In this document: in pieces, positions 18,949 to 26,966 of the stretch
Layout: every line of letters begins with the position of its first letter
Numbering within the stretch: position 1 is the first letter of the stretch
Assembly: GCF_023734135.1 (NCBI RefSeq)
Contig: NZ_AP025730.1
Coordinates: forward strand, 3,162,001-3,226,000
Length of the DNA stretch: 64,000 nt
Direction: 5' to 3'
Source of the DNA: Sphaerotilus microaerophilus
GTDB lineage: Bacteria > Pseudomonadota > Gammaproteobacteria > Burkholderiales > Burkholderiaceae_C
Position numbers and translations under genes: made by a program
The notes under the pieces: model-generated
Seen by the model: only the letters and a program-made list of their open reading frames with translations
Told to the model about the DNA's origin: nothing
Database searches by the model: none

Positions 18949-21312
18949 TCAGCGGAACACGGCCGGCGCGTAGCGGGCCGCGTCGCCCTCGCGGTAGACC
19001 TGCGCCAGGCGGCGCACCTGGGCGTCGATGAGGCGGCGCAGGTCCTGCAGTTCGGCGCCGGCACCCTCGGGCGGCTGGCGCTCGGTGTTCAGCCGCACTT
19101 CGATGGCGCGGATGAAGCGCTTCACCGCCGCGGGCTTCAGGGAGTAAACACCGCCGCGCTCGATGAAGTCCTCCGGCAGCAGGCCACCGTTGAGGCACAG
19201 GTGCAGCAGCACCGGGTCCACCACCACGGGGCGGAACTCCTCCATCAGGTCGGAGGCCAGCGCCATGTGCCCGGGCTTGACGGCATGCAGGTGCCCCAGC
19301 CAGGGCGTGAGCCCGCGCGCCTGGATCAGCCCCGCCACCGCGTGGTACAGCAGGGTGTAGCCCAGGTCCAGCAGGGCGTTGATGGGGTCGCGGCCGGCCT
19401 GCTGCTCGCGGGCGCCGAACGTCCATGTCGGCGCCAGCCAGTGCCGCCAGGCGCCGAAGTAGGCCGCCGCCCCCGCGCCTTCCAGCCCGCGCAGCGTGTC
19501 CAGGTCCGGGGCCGTCTTGAGCCGCCCGCGCAGGTCCCGCAGCTGCAGCAGGGCCGCCTGCACGGCGTCGGCGTTGGCCGCACCAGCGTCACCCCGGCGG
19601 TGGCGGGCATAGCTGGCCAGCGTGCGGGCGGCGTTGGCCAGCTTGCCGTGCACGAAGTGCCGGGCCAACGCCAGGTTCAGCGCTGCATCCGCCTGGGCCG
19701 CAAACTGCGCCTGCTGCAGCCGCACCGCATCCCCGCCGGGCGGCTCCATGCGGCCATAGAAGCGGCCCATGCGGCTGGTGAGCACCACCGGGATGCCGTG
19801 CTGCATGCAGCACACCAGCGCCGCGGTGGTCACCGTGTTGTGGCCCATCAGCATGACCAGATCCACGTTCACCGCCGGCAGCTCCAGCAGCAGCTCCTGC
19901 TCGCGGCGCACCAGCAGGCGGCGGTTCTCGGTGTGCAGGCTGGCGGCCGGGTCGACCAGGTAGAGGGTGCGCTGCAGGCTGGGCAGCGGGGCGGGGGCGG
20001 CGGCGCTGTCCGGGTCGTCGTCCTGCTCGGGTACGGGATCGGCCATGGGATCGGCCACGGGATCGGCGGGGGCCGCGGTCGTTGGCGGATCTGCCTCATG
20101 GGCATCGGACGCCCCGGCATCGGCGTCGGCGTCAGGGTGAAACTCGGCATCAACGCAGGAAACCGCTTCGGCAGCACCGCCTGGATCATCGGCCGGCAGG
20201 TCGTCGGTCCGAGGCGCCGGCGGTGCCTGCCAGCCGGGCAGGGCCGCCAAGGCCTCAGCCCAGGCGGTGGCCATCTCGCCGACCAGGCCGTCGTCCTCCT
20301 CCTGCGCGTCCTCATGCGCATCGGCATCCGCCTTGTTGAGGGTGGCGGCCCGATCCGGGCTGCCCTGGGCCGACCGCGCCAGGGCAGAGCCCACCTCGGC
20401 CCGCGCCGCCTCCACCACCTTGCGTGCCGGCAGCGCCAGGCTGCGCACGAAGTGCCAGCCCAGGAACTTGAAGCCCTGCTCGAAGTTGACCACCCGTGTC
20501 TTCAACGGGTTGAGCTCCAGGGCCAGGTCGTGCAGCACCTCCTCGCTCAGCGCCACCGCCTCCTCGGCCCGCTGGCGGCTGCGTGCCAGGACGACGAAGT
20601 CGTCGGCATAGCGCACCAGCGCGTGGTCGGCGTCCAGCAGCGCCTCGTCCAGGTGGTCCAGGTAGAGGTTGGCCAGCGCGGGGGAGAGCGGCGAGCCCTG
20701 TGGCACGCCCAACGGGTTGGCGGGCAGCTCCGGGGCCGCGCCAGTCAGGCCGGGCCAGGGGCCGCGCTCGCCGGCATCCCACACCGGCGTGGCCAGCCAG
20801 CGCTCCACCAGTGCGACCAGCTCCGCATCGCCACACAGCAGCTGCAACTGGGCCAGCAGGCGGGCGTGGGGGATGCGGTCGAAGAACTGCGTGATGTCCG
20901 CCTCCACCACCCACTGGTAGCCCTGGCGTTGCAGCAGCCCGATGCGCTCCACCGCCATGCGCACCGAGCGGCCCTGGCGGTAGGCGTAGCTGCATTCCTC
21001 GAACTCGGCCTCCAGCGCCGGCATCAGCAGCTGGGCGGCAGCCGTCTGCAGCACCCGGTCACGCACGCAGGGCACGCCGATCGGCCGGGGCGGCTTGCCC
21101 GGGCGGGGCAGCCACAGCCGCAGCAGCGGCAGCGGCCGGTACTGCCCGGTCAGCACCTCGCCCTGCAGGGCCGGCTGCTCCTGGCCCATGCGGGCGGCAA
21201 AGTCCTCCACCGTCACGCCGTCCACGCCCGGGCGGCCCTGGTTGGCCAGCACCCGGTCCAGCGCGGCGCGCAGGCGGGTCTGGGCCAGCATCTGTCGCAG
21301 CAGTTTGGCCAT
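18949..21312 (-). CDS. cas1: Reverse transcriptase-Cas1 fusion
   Basis: 787 residues from an ATG with GGGGAG upstream. Residues 1-330 are a group II intron-like reverse transcriptase: RPIGVPCVRDRVLQ near 76, motif A EADITQFFDRIPH near 137, motif B GVPQGSPLSPALANLY at 202, catalytic YADD at 235-238, and FKFLGWHF near 280. A disordered Asp/Ala-rich linker spans about 330-450. The rest is Cas1: the Glu of LRGLEGAGAAAYF, then PINALLDLGYTLLYH, the His of LGHLHAVKPGHM and the Asp of SDLMEEFRP. RT-Cas1 enzymes can take spacers from RNA. There is no N-terminal Cas6 domain. Both flanking genes are cas2. Confidence 0.95.
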   Translation of the reverse strand: MAKLLRQMLAQTRLRAALDRVLANQGRPGVDGVTVEDFAARMGQEQPALQGEVLTGQYRPLPLLRLWLPRPGKPPRPIGVPCVRDRVLQTAAAQLLMPALEAEFEECSYAYRQGRSVRMAVERIGLLQRQGYQWVVEADITQFFDRIPHARLLAQLQLLCGDAELVALVERWLATPVWDAGERGPWPGLTGAAPELPANPLGVPQGSPLSPALANLYLDHLDEALLDADHALVRYADDFVVLARSRQRAEEAVALSEEVLHDLALELNPLKTRVVNFEQGFKFLGWHFVRSLALPARKVVEAARAEVGSALARSAQGSPDRAATLNKADADAHEDAQEEDDGLVGEMATAWAEALAALPGWQAPPAPRTDDLPADDPGGAAEAVSCVDAEFHPDADADAGASDAHEADPPTTAAPADPVADPMADPVPEQDDDPDSAAAPAPLPSLQRTLYLVDPAASLHTENRRLLVRREQELLLELPAVNVDLVMLMGHNTVTTAALVCCMQHGIPVVLTSRMGRFYGRMEPPGGDAVRLQQAQFAAQADAALNLALARHFVHGKLANAARTLASYARHRRGDAGAANADAVQAALLQLRDLRGRLKTAPDLDTLRGLEGAGAAAYFGAWRHWLAPTWTFGAREQQAGRDPINALLDLGYTLLYHAVAGLIQARGLTPWLGHLHAVKPGHMALASDLMEEFRPVVVDPVLLHLCLNGGLLPEDFIERGGVYSLKPAAVKRFIRAIEVRLNTERQPPEGAGAELQDLRRLIDAQVRRLAQVYREGDAARYAPAVFR

Positions 21313-21353
21313 GGTGTTCTCCCCTGTGGGTGTCTGTTGCCGGCTCGGTGCCG

Positions 21354-21656
21354 CTACACGATCCAGGCATTGGCCTGCACCACCAGTTCCGGCGCCGGCC
21401 GGCCCAGGTGACGGATGCGCTGCGCATCGCCGGCACACAGCGGCGTGTAGCGCAGGATGTCCTCGGTCGGTTCGATCAGCCGCACCAGCCGCCGCTGCAG
21501 CGCCTCCAGCTCGCTGGCCGTCAACTCGCAGACGAACAGGCTGTAGTGCAGCCGCTCGCCCACCGCCGACAGGGCTCGCTCCACCCGCCGCAGGCGGCGG
21601 GGGTGGGCGATGTCGTAGGCGATGTGCCAGCGCGTCGGCGTGCTGCTGATGGGCAA
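21354..21656 (-). CDS. cas2: Second Cas2, upstream of RT-Cas1
   Basis: 100 residues with the Cas2 signature WHIAYDIAHPRRLRRVERAL and RLHYSLFVCELTASELEALQ. The residue at the metal site is Asp (YDIAHP). It differs clearly from the copy at 18656-18943, so this is not a recent duplication. It starts 15 bases after the membrane-protein gene and ends 41 bases before RT-Cas1, giving the order membrane protein, cas2, RT-cas1, cas2. Confidence 0.88.
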   Translation of the reverse strand: MPISSTPTRWHIAYDIAHPRRLRRVERALSAVGERLHYSLFVCELTASELEALQRRLVRLIEPTEDILRYTPLCAGDAQRIRHLGRPAPELVVQANAWIV

Positions 21657-21671
21657 GGCGGCCTCTGCGCT

Positions 21672-22898
21672 TCAGTGGGCCGGGTCAGCCGCAGGTTGGC
21701 CGGCCAAGCCGCGCCCGGGATGAGGTCCGGCCCCGGGGATGGGGGTGAAGCCGGGCGCCTCCGGGTGCGGTGGCAACGGTGGCTCGGGCTCCGCGGCAGG
21801 CGCGACGGGCGCTGCAGCCGAGCCATCCGTTGGGGGGGTGGATGGAACGATCTGCCCCACCGCTGCGGCCAGTGACATGGCGCGGCTGCTCCCTGTCAGC
21901 ACCCGCCAGCGCAGCCCTGTGCCGGCCCACTGCGGGTGCTGCCGCAGCAGTGCCAGCGTGGCGGGCTGGTCGTCCGGATCGGCAAGCAGGGCCTCCAGAT
22001 ACAGCGTCAGCAGCTGCAGCCGGTCCCCTGGCGGCAGGACGGGTGCCTCCTCAGCCAGGACAGCCCGTATCAGCGCCCTGGGCCGACGCAATTGCCACAA
22101 CCCCAGCACATGCGCGTAGTGGCGCAGCGCTTGCGCGCAGGGATCGCCCTGCATGGCGGGCCTGGTCAACTCCACCAACATCTGCTGGAGCACCACCTCC
22201 CCGGTGGTCACCGGCACACTGCCCATGCTCTGGAGCCGGACATTGAGGTCCAGCAGGCGGGTGGCCACGTCCGGCTCCGCGAGCCGCTGCGGTACGCCGC
22301 GCCACCATCCTGCCGGCGCCGAAGCGCTGGGCTGGGAAGCCATCGCGGTGTTCTGCGCGGGGGGCGTTGCGCTGGCGCCTGCCACTGCCGCCACGGCCGG
22401 CGACGGCAGCGCTGGCGGGGCAGGCTTGTCGCCTGCCGGACGCACCGTCTGGGCCACGAAGACGTGGGCCTGACGCACCAATTGCCACAGCAGCAGGTTG
22501 CCGTCCGACAGGTCGACCAGCAGCAGCGTGGACAGCGCAGCCCCGATCGCAGCCCACAGCGGGCGGCGCAGCCGCTGCTGCAGGCTTTGACCCAGAGCGA
22601 GCAGGTGCGTGGCCTGGGCCTTCAGCAGCCGCTCCAGCCGCTGGGCACTGGAGGGGGCTCGTTTGGGTTTGGGTTTCCGGTGCGACGCCGCCGCAGCACG
22701 CTGCAGCCGCGTCGCACCCGCCTGGGCCGAGACGCCGGGTTCAACCGAGGCTGGGTGCCCCCGGGCTGTGGTTGCAGCGGACTTGCTGCGACGCGAGCGG
22801 GCGACCTTGCCCACGAGGGAGAAGGTGGTTTTCATGGCGGCTTTGATGCGTGAGGCAAAGGAAGGGGTGGGCTTCGAGCGGGCGTGGCGAGGTGACAT
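21672..22898 (-). CDS. Unknown single-pass membrane protein in adaptation operon
   Basis: Up to 408 residues; I recognise no family. The N-terminal ~115 residues are strongly basic (RSRRSKSAATTARG, then RKPKPKRAPSSAQRLERL). One hydrophobic segment follows (LWAAIGAALSTLLLVDL, near residue 115), then a Pro/Ala linker, a helical region (about residues 205-340) and a Pro-rich tail. The first ATG (22898) and another at 22835 (MKTTFSLVG) are both possible; neither has a clear ribosome site. It is 15 bases upstream of cas2 on the same strand, so it is probably co-transcribed with the adaptation genes. A membrane anchor or scaffold role would be guesswork. Confidence 0.65.
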   Translation of the reverse strand: MSPRHARSKPTPSFASRIKAAMKTTFSLVGKVARSRRSKSAATTARGHPASVEPGVSAQAGATRLQRAAAASHRKPKPKRAPSSAQRLERLLKAQATHLLALGQSLQQRLRRPLWAAIGAALSTLLLVDLSDGNLLLWQLVRQAHVFVAQTVRPAGDKPAPPALPSPAVAAVAGASATPPAQNTAMASQPSASAPAGWWRGVPQRLAEPDVATRLLDLNVRLQSMGSVPVTTGEVVLQQMLVELTRPAMQGDPCAQALRHYAHVLGLWQLRRPRALIRAVLAEEAPVLPPGDRLQLLTLYLEALLADPDDQPATLALLRQHPQWAGTGLRWRVLTGSSRAMSLAAAVGQIVPSTPPTDGSAAAPVAPAAEPEPPLPPHPEAPGFTPIPGAGPHPGRGLAGQPAADPAH

Positions 22899-23174
22899 GG
22901 CGAAATCCGATGCGGCTGATGGTCATGGCTGTGAATTCCAATACTCGAGAAAAACCCGGCGAAAACCCTCCCAACCGTAGCAACAAACTGCGGGCTGCCG
23001 GGGCGAACGGCAACACTCCACCGAGCGCCGGACCCGTTGGGTTCCGACGCTGAATGAGTGCTGGCGGTGACTCCAGATTAGCCGAAGTCAGAAAATCCTG
23101 CAGGCTGGGAATGCCCTGGGTGAGGGGTGCAGAGCGTGAACTAGGGAAACTCCTGAGGGACCGGGGACGTTCTC

Positions 23175-23443
23175 TCAGAGCTCGGCCATGCCCTGGCACA
23201 CCGCTGCTTCGATGGTCTCCATCACGGTTGCCAACGCCTGCAACACCAGCGCGTTGCCAAAGCGCAGCACCCGCTGGCCCAGTGCTTCCAGCCGACGTAC
23301 CCCGCGATGGGCTTCTGCCGGTAGAAGGGCATGCCCGCCACCTGCTTGCGACGCAGCTGCGCCCACAGGACCTGCTCCGCCCGAGTCGCGTTGGAACGCA
23401 ACTCCCGTGCACGGGACTTGAGCGTTCGTTGGTAGGGCAGCAT
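23175..23443 (-). pseudogene. DUF559/Vsr-like endonuclease gene with internal deletion
   Basis: The N-terminal ~47 codons read MLPYQRTLKSRARELRS, then RAEQVLWAQLRRKQVAGMPFYRQKPIAGY, which is classic DUF559 (PD-(D/E)XK/Vsr-like). The C-terminal part (RRLEALGQRVLRFGNALVLQALATV, ending at 23175) is in another frame. The middle, which should hold the catalytic VIEVDG-type motif, is missing; the join is near 23295. It is therefore a dead gene with an internal deletion and frameshift, lying between the adaptation module and the repetitive element beside array 2. Confidence 0.75.
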
Positions 23444-23489
23444 GGAAACTCCTCGTGAATCGAGCGGAACGGGAGTGGCCCCTTTGGTG

Positions 23490-23616
23490 AAATCCCCCCT
23501 CGCCCCCCTTTTTCAAAGGGGGGAATGAGCCCTGACGTTGTAGCCGCAAACGCCCCTCCCCACCGATCGCACCATGTCACTCCCCCCTTTTGAAAAAGGG
23601 GGGTTGGGGGGGATTT
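23490..23616. repeat. Inverted-repeat element at trailer end of array 2
   Basis: 127-bp second copy of the element at 17545-17673: the same inverted ends (AAATCCCCCC... and ...GGGGGGATTT) with an unrelated centre. It lies about 20 bases from the terminal repeat of array 2, the same position as the copy beside array 1. Confidence 0.7.
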
Positions 23617-23636
23617 GGGGCCATCGCCAGGCGCCA

Positions 23637-24407
23637 TCCCCAACCGGCTGCGATTTCAGCCGTTTGGTGGCCCCGAGCAGGCTGGCAAGGACTCGGAAGG
23701 GTTCGTCTTAACCGGCTGCAAATTCAGCCGAGTGTGGCCACTGGTTTTCCAGACGGGTACGGTCGTCACGGTCTTAACCGGCTGCAAATTCAGCCGAGTG
23801 TGGCCCCCAGACGCAAGTCAAGGACGGTACCGTCAGTCTTAACCGGCTGCAAATTCAGCCGAGTGTGGCCACTGTGATCGCTGCAGCGCTGTTCGCCCTT
23901 TTGTCTTAACCGGCTGCAAATTCAGCCGAGTGTGGCCTGGCAAGGGTTTGGGGTCGACGTCCGCGGTGTGTCTTAACCGGCTGCAAATTCAGCCGAGTGT
24001 GGCCGAGCTTCTGAACTACTCAATAATGAGTGTAAAGTCTTAACCGGCTGCAAATTCAGCCGAGTGTGGCCCATTTCTGTTCAGGACAGGTCTGTTGACG
24101 GCGGGTCTTAACCGGCTGCAAATTCAGCCGAGTGTGGCCGCGCAGGCACAGACGGCAAAAGATGCGTGGAAGTCTTAACCGGCTGCAAATTCAGCCGAGT
24201 GTGGCCTCAAGTCCATCCTTGATGTCGGCCTGGCTCAGGTCTTAACCGGCTGCAAATTCAGCCGAGTGTGGCGTCACGGGTGTCGGCAAGCAGTTCTTCA
24301 CGGCGTCTTAACCGGCTGCAAATTCAGCCGAGTGTGGCCCGTTGAGACGCCAACCCACCTCCTCGTGTCCTTGTCTTAACCGGCTGCAAATTCAGCCGAG
24401 TGTGGCC
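23637..24407 (-). CRISPR. CRISPR array 2: 12 repeats, 11 spacers
   Basis: Repeat of about 35 bases, again beginning GTCTTAACC with stem CGGCTG/CAGCCG, but with loop CAAATT and end AGTGTGGCC; it differs from the array 1 repeat at 5 positions. Repeats start at 23637 (degenerate, carries the array 1 loop), 23705, 23771, 23836, 23903, 23970, 24037, 24105, 24172, 24239, 24305 and 24373. Spacers are 30-33 bases, all different. The leader is on the right, so transcription is on the minus strand with the same GTTAAGAC handle. Confidence 0.97.
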
Positions 24408-24522
24408 CCCCTCCCTGGGAAGCCAGCATTGGCGCGGCTTGCAGAGGCGAAATGGGCGCTCAGCGATAACACTGCTGATGTTGTGGTCAATTTCAGCCTC
24501 CAAACGCCACATTTATCAATGG
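24408..24522 (-). promoter_or_regulatory. Proximal part of the array 2 leader
   Basis: 115 bases nearly identical to the array 1 leader. The minus-strand promoter TTGACC (24485-24490)/TATCGC (24463-24468), 16-base spacer, is intact. The insertion sequence begins 33 bases upstream of the -35, so the core promoter survives while the distal leader is displaced by 2.3 kb. Confidence 0.75.
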
Positions 24523-24929
24523 TAGGACTTACGCAGGGTCACTTCAGCTAGCGCAATGATTCGCCATTTCGACTCAATATGTCAGATGGGTGCCATGCGA
24601 ATGGTTGGTGACCGAAGTTCCTTCTTGAGGAATTCCGAGAGGATTCCCTTCTTCAGGCTGTAGATGTTTGTCTTCAGCGCTTTGGCCGTCTCGCAGAGGT
24701 GGACCCAGGCCAATATCGCGCAGGCGATGTGATTCTTCTGTGACCGGGCCATTCTGCACTGACATTTTTCGATGCCAAGAACCTGCTTGATCTCCCTGTG
24801 GTACTGCTCAATCTTCCAGCGCACGGCACACATCTCATGCGTATCGTCCGTCGAATCTTGAGATAGGTCGTTTGTCACAACCCAGTCCGTGCGATTGGTA
24901 TCAACCACAACCCGGAACAGTTTCAGCTT

Positions 24930-26087
24930 TAGGACTTACGCAAACGTTTAAATCAAACTAGATTATTTAATATATCGGCGCCGATTTCGTGGTATTTGTG
25001 ATAATATATTCACCATGAAACCCACGAGCCGAGACTACTGCCAATTTCTGATATCCACACAAATCAACTACACGCAGACCTATTTTGCGGATCACCATCA
25101 GAGGTTTTCTCATGACGCCATAAATCGCTACTTGCAGGCTGCCAATATCAGCCCGGCCGATGTCTGGAATCTGGCCCGACGAAACATCGAATTTGACGAC
25201 GATGCCTGCCTGGTTTTCGATGACAGCGTTCTGGACAAGAACCACTCGCACAAAATCGAGCTGGTGCGCAAACAGTACAGCGGCAACGCCCACGGCCTGA
25301 TCAAGGGCATTGGGGTGGTCAACTGCCTGTACGTGAACATCAAGACCGGCCACTACTGGATCATCGACTGGCGCATCTATGCGCCTGACGAAGACGGCAA
25401 GTCCAAGCTGGATCATGTCCAGGAGATGTTCGACAATGCCATGGCGCACAAGAAGCTGCCCTTTCGCACCGTGCTGATGGACTCCTGGTACGCCACCATG
25501 GATCTGATGAAGCACATCCACCGGGCGGGCAAGCACTTCTACTGCCCGCTCAAGAGCAATCGCAAGGTTGACGACAGCCAAGGCCAGCAGCCCTACAAGG
25601 CGGTCAGTACGCTGCAGTGGAGTGCCCAAGAACATGTGCATGGCAAACACGTCAAACTGTTCAAGTTTCCCAGTGACATCAAGCTGAAACTGTTCCGGGT
25701 TGTGGTTGATACCAATCGCACGGACTGGGTTGTGACAAACGACCTATCTCAAGATTCGACGGACGATACGCATGAGATGTGTGCCGTGCGCTGGAAGATT
25801 GAGCAGTACCACAGGGAGATCAAGCAGGTTCTTGGCATCGAAAAATGTCAGTGCAGAATGGCCCGGTCACAGAAGAATCACATCGCCTGCGCGATATTGG
25901 CCTGGGTCCACCTCTGCGAGACGGCCAAAGCGCTGAAGACAAACATCTACAGCCTGAAGAAGGGAATCCTCTCGGAATTCCTCAAGAAGGAACTTCGGTC
26001 ACCAACCATTCGCATGGCACCCATCTGACATATTGAGTCGAAATGGCGAATCATTGCGCTAGCTGAAGTGACCCTGCGTAAGTCCTA
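24930..26087 (+). mobile_element. Insertion sequence (inner copy), complete
   Basis: 1158 bp with terminal inverted repeats TAGGACTTACGC/GCGTAAGTCCTA and a 5-bp target duplication AGCTT (24925-24929 and 26088-26092), inserted in opposite orientation inside the transposase gene of an identical copy. The ends are AT-rich compared with the host DNA. Family is uncertain (IS4-related; IS701 or ISAba11-like by transposase look). Confidence 0.95.
25015..26028 (+). CDS. DDE transposase of inner insertion sequence
   Basis: 337 residues, intact. The DDE residues are probably in CLVFDDSVLDKNH (about 69), TVLMDSWYATMD (Asp156) and CAVRWKIEQYHREIKQ (Glu263), the last matching the Y-x2-R-x3-E-x6-K-like region of IS4-type enzymes. 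Segments such as RKQYSGNAHGLIKGIGVVN are familiar from transposases annotated IS701 family. Codon use and GC content are lower than in neighbouring genes, a sign of recent arrival. The promoter is probably the AT-rich stretch just upstream (24955-25010). Confidence 0.92.
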   Translation: MKPTSRDYCQFLISTQINYTQTYFADHHQRFSHDAINRYLQAANISPADVWNLARRNIEFDDDACLVFDDSVLDKNHSHKIELVRKQYSGNAHGLIKGIGVVNCLYVNIKTGHYWIIDWRIYAPDEDGKSKLDHVQEMFDNAMAHKKLPFRTVLMDSWYATMDLMKHIHRAGKHFYCPLKSNRKVDDSQGQQPYKAVSTLQWSAQEHVHGKHVKLFKFPSDIKLKLFRVVVDTNRTDWVVTNDLSQDSTDDTHEMCAVRWKIEQYHREIKQVLGIEKCQCRMARSQKNHIACAILAWVHLCETAKALKTNIYSLKKGILSEFLKKELRSPTIRMAPI

Positions 26088-26843
26088 AGCTTGATGTCAC
26101 TGGGAAACTTGAACAGTTTGACGTGTTTGCCATGCACATGTTCTTGGGCACTCCACTGCAGCGTACTGACCGCCTTGTAGGGCTGCTGGCCTTGGCTGTC
26201 GTCAACCTTGCGATTGCTCTTGAGCGGGCAGTAGAAGTGCTTGCCCGCCCGGTGGATGTGCTTCATCAGATCCATGGTGGCGTACCAGGAGTCCATCAGC
26301 ACGGTGCGAAAGGGCAGCTTCTTGTGCGCCATGGCATTGTCGAACATCTCCTGGACATGATCCAGCTTGGACTTGCCGTCTTCGTCAGGCGCATAGATGC
26401 GCCAGTCGATGATCCAGTAGTGGCCGGTCTTGATGTTCACGTACAGGCAGTTGACCACCCCAATGCCCTTGATCAGGCCGTGGGCGTTGCCGCTGTACTG
26501 TTTGCGCACCAGCTCGATTTTGTGCGAGTGGTTCTTGTCCAGAACGCTGTCATCGAAAACCAGGCAGGCATCGTCGTCAAATTCGATGTTTCGTCGGGCC
26601 AGATTCCAGACATCGGCCGGGCTGATATTGGCAGCCTGCAAGTAGCGATTTATGGCGTCATGAGAAAACCTCTGATGGTGATCCGCAAAATAGGTCTGCG
26701 TGTAGTTGATTTGTGTGGATATCAGAAATTGGCAGTAGTCTCGGCTCGTGGGTTTCATGGTGAATATATTATCACAAATACCACGAAATCGGCGCCGATA
26801 TATTAAATAATCTAGTTTGATTTAAACGTTTGCGTAAGTCCTA

Positions 26844-26925
26844 AATGGAATCAACCATGGGCGCTCGTTTCTTCAAGCGCAAAAGCAAGAGTAGCCTACA
26901 AGCTGTTGAATTTTCAAAGAGCGAG
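26844..26925 (-). promoter_or_regulatory. Distal part of the array 2 leader, cut off by the insertion
   Basis: After the AATGG duplication the sequence continues AATC..., then TTTCTTCAAGCGC and ATTTTCAAAGAGCG, matching the array 1 leader beyond its own CAATGGAATC. This shows the insertion landed inside the leader. The end of the large RAMP gene lies about 40 bases further right. Confidence 0.65.
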
Positions 26926-26966
26926 GGCTGGCTGGGGGTGGCCGCCAGCCCGGGGCCAGGGGCGAG

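Larger units (their letters stand above)
24582..26758 (-). pseudogene. Transposase of outer insertion sequence, split
   Basis: The first ~223 codons lie at 26088-26758 and the rest at 24582-24929. The inner insertion sequence separates them after the FPSDIKL segment. The two parts together encode the same 337-residue transposase as the intact inner copy, and neither fragment would be functional alone. The N-terminal fragment reads a short way into the inner element before a stop. Confidence 0.92.
24523..26843 (-). mobile_element. Insertion sequence (outer copy), inserted in leader, itself interrupted
   Basis: Ends are TAGGACTTACGC and its inverse. It is flanked by a 5-bp duplication AATGG (24518-24522 and 26844-26848). 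Without the inner copy and its duplication it is 1158 bp, exactly the length of the inner element. Its transposase frame is on the minus strand and is split in two by the inner copy. Joining the flanks restores sequence matching the array 1 leader. Confidence 0.95.

Noticed and set aside
19201..21411. Long open frame (736 codons) antisense to RT-Cas1
   Set aside because: Composition is Gln/His/Arg/Gly-rich without any domain, typical of the reverse strand of a high-GC gene. The opposite strand carries all RT and Cas1 motifs.
24523..26843. Composite transposon carrying cargo between two insertion-sequence copies
   Set aside because: The copies are nested, not side by side. Target duplications and equal length (1158 bp) prove insertion of one into the other, with no cargo.
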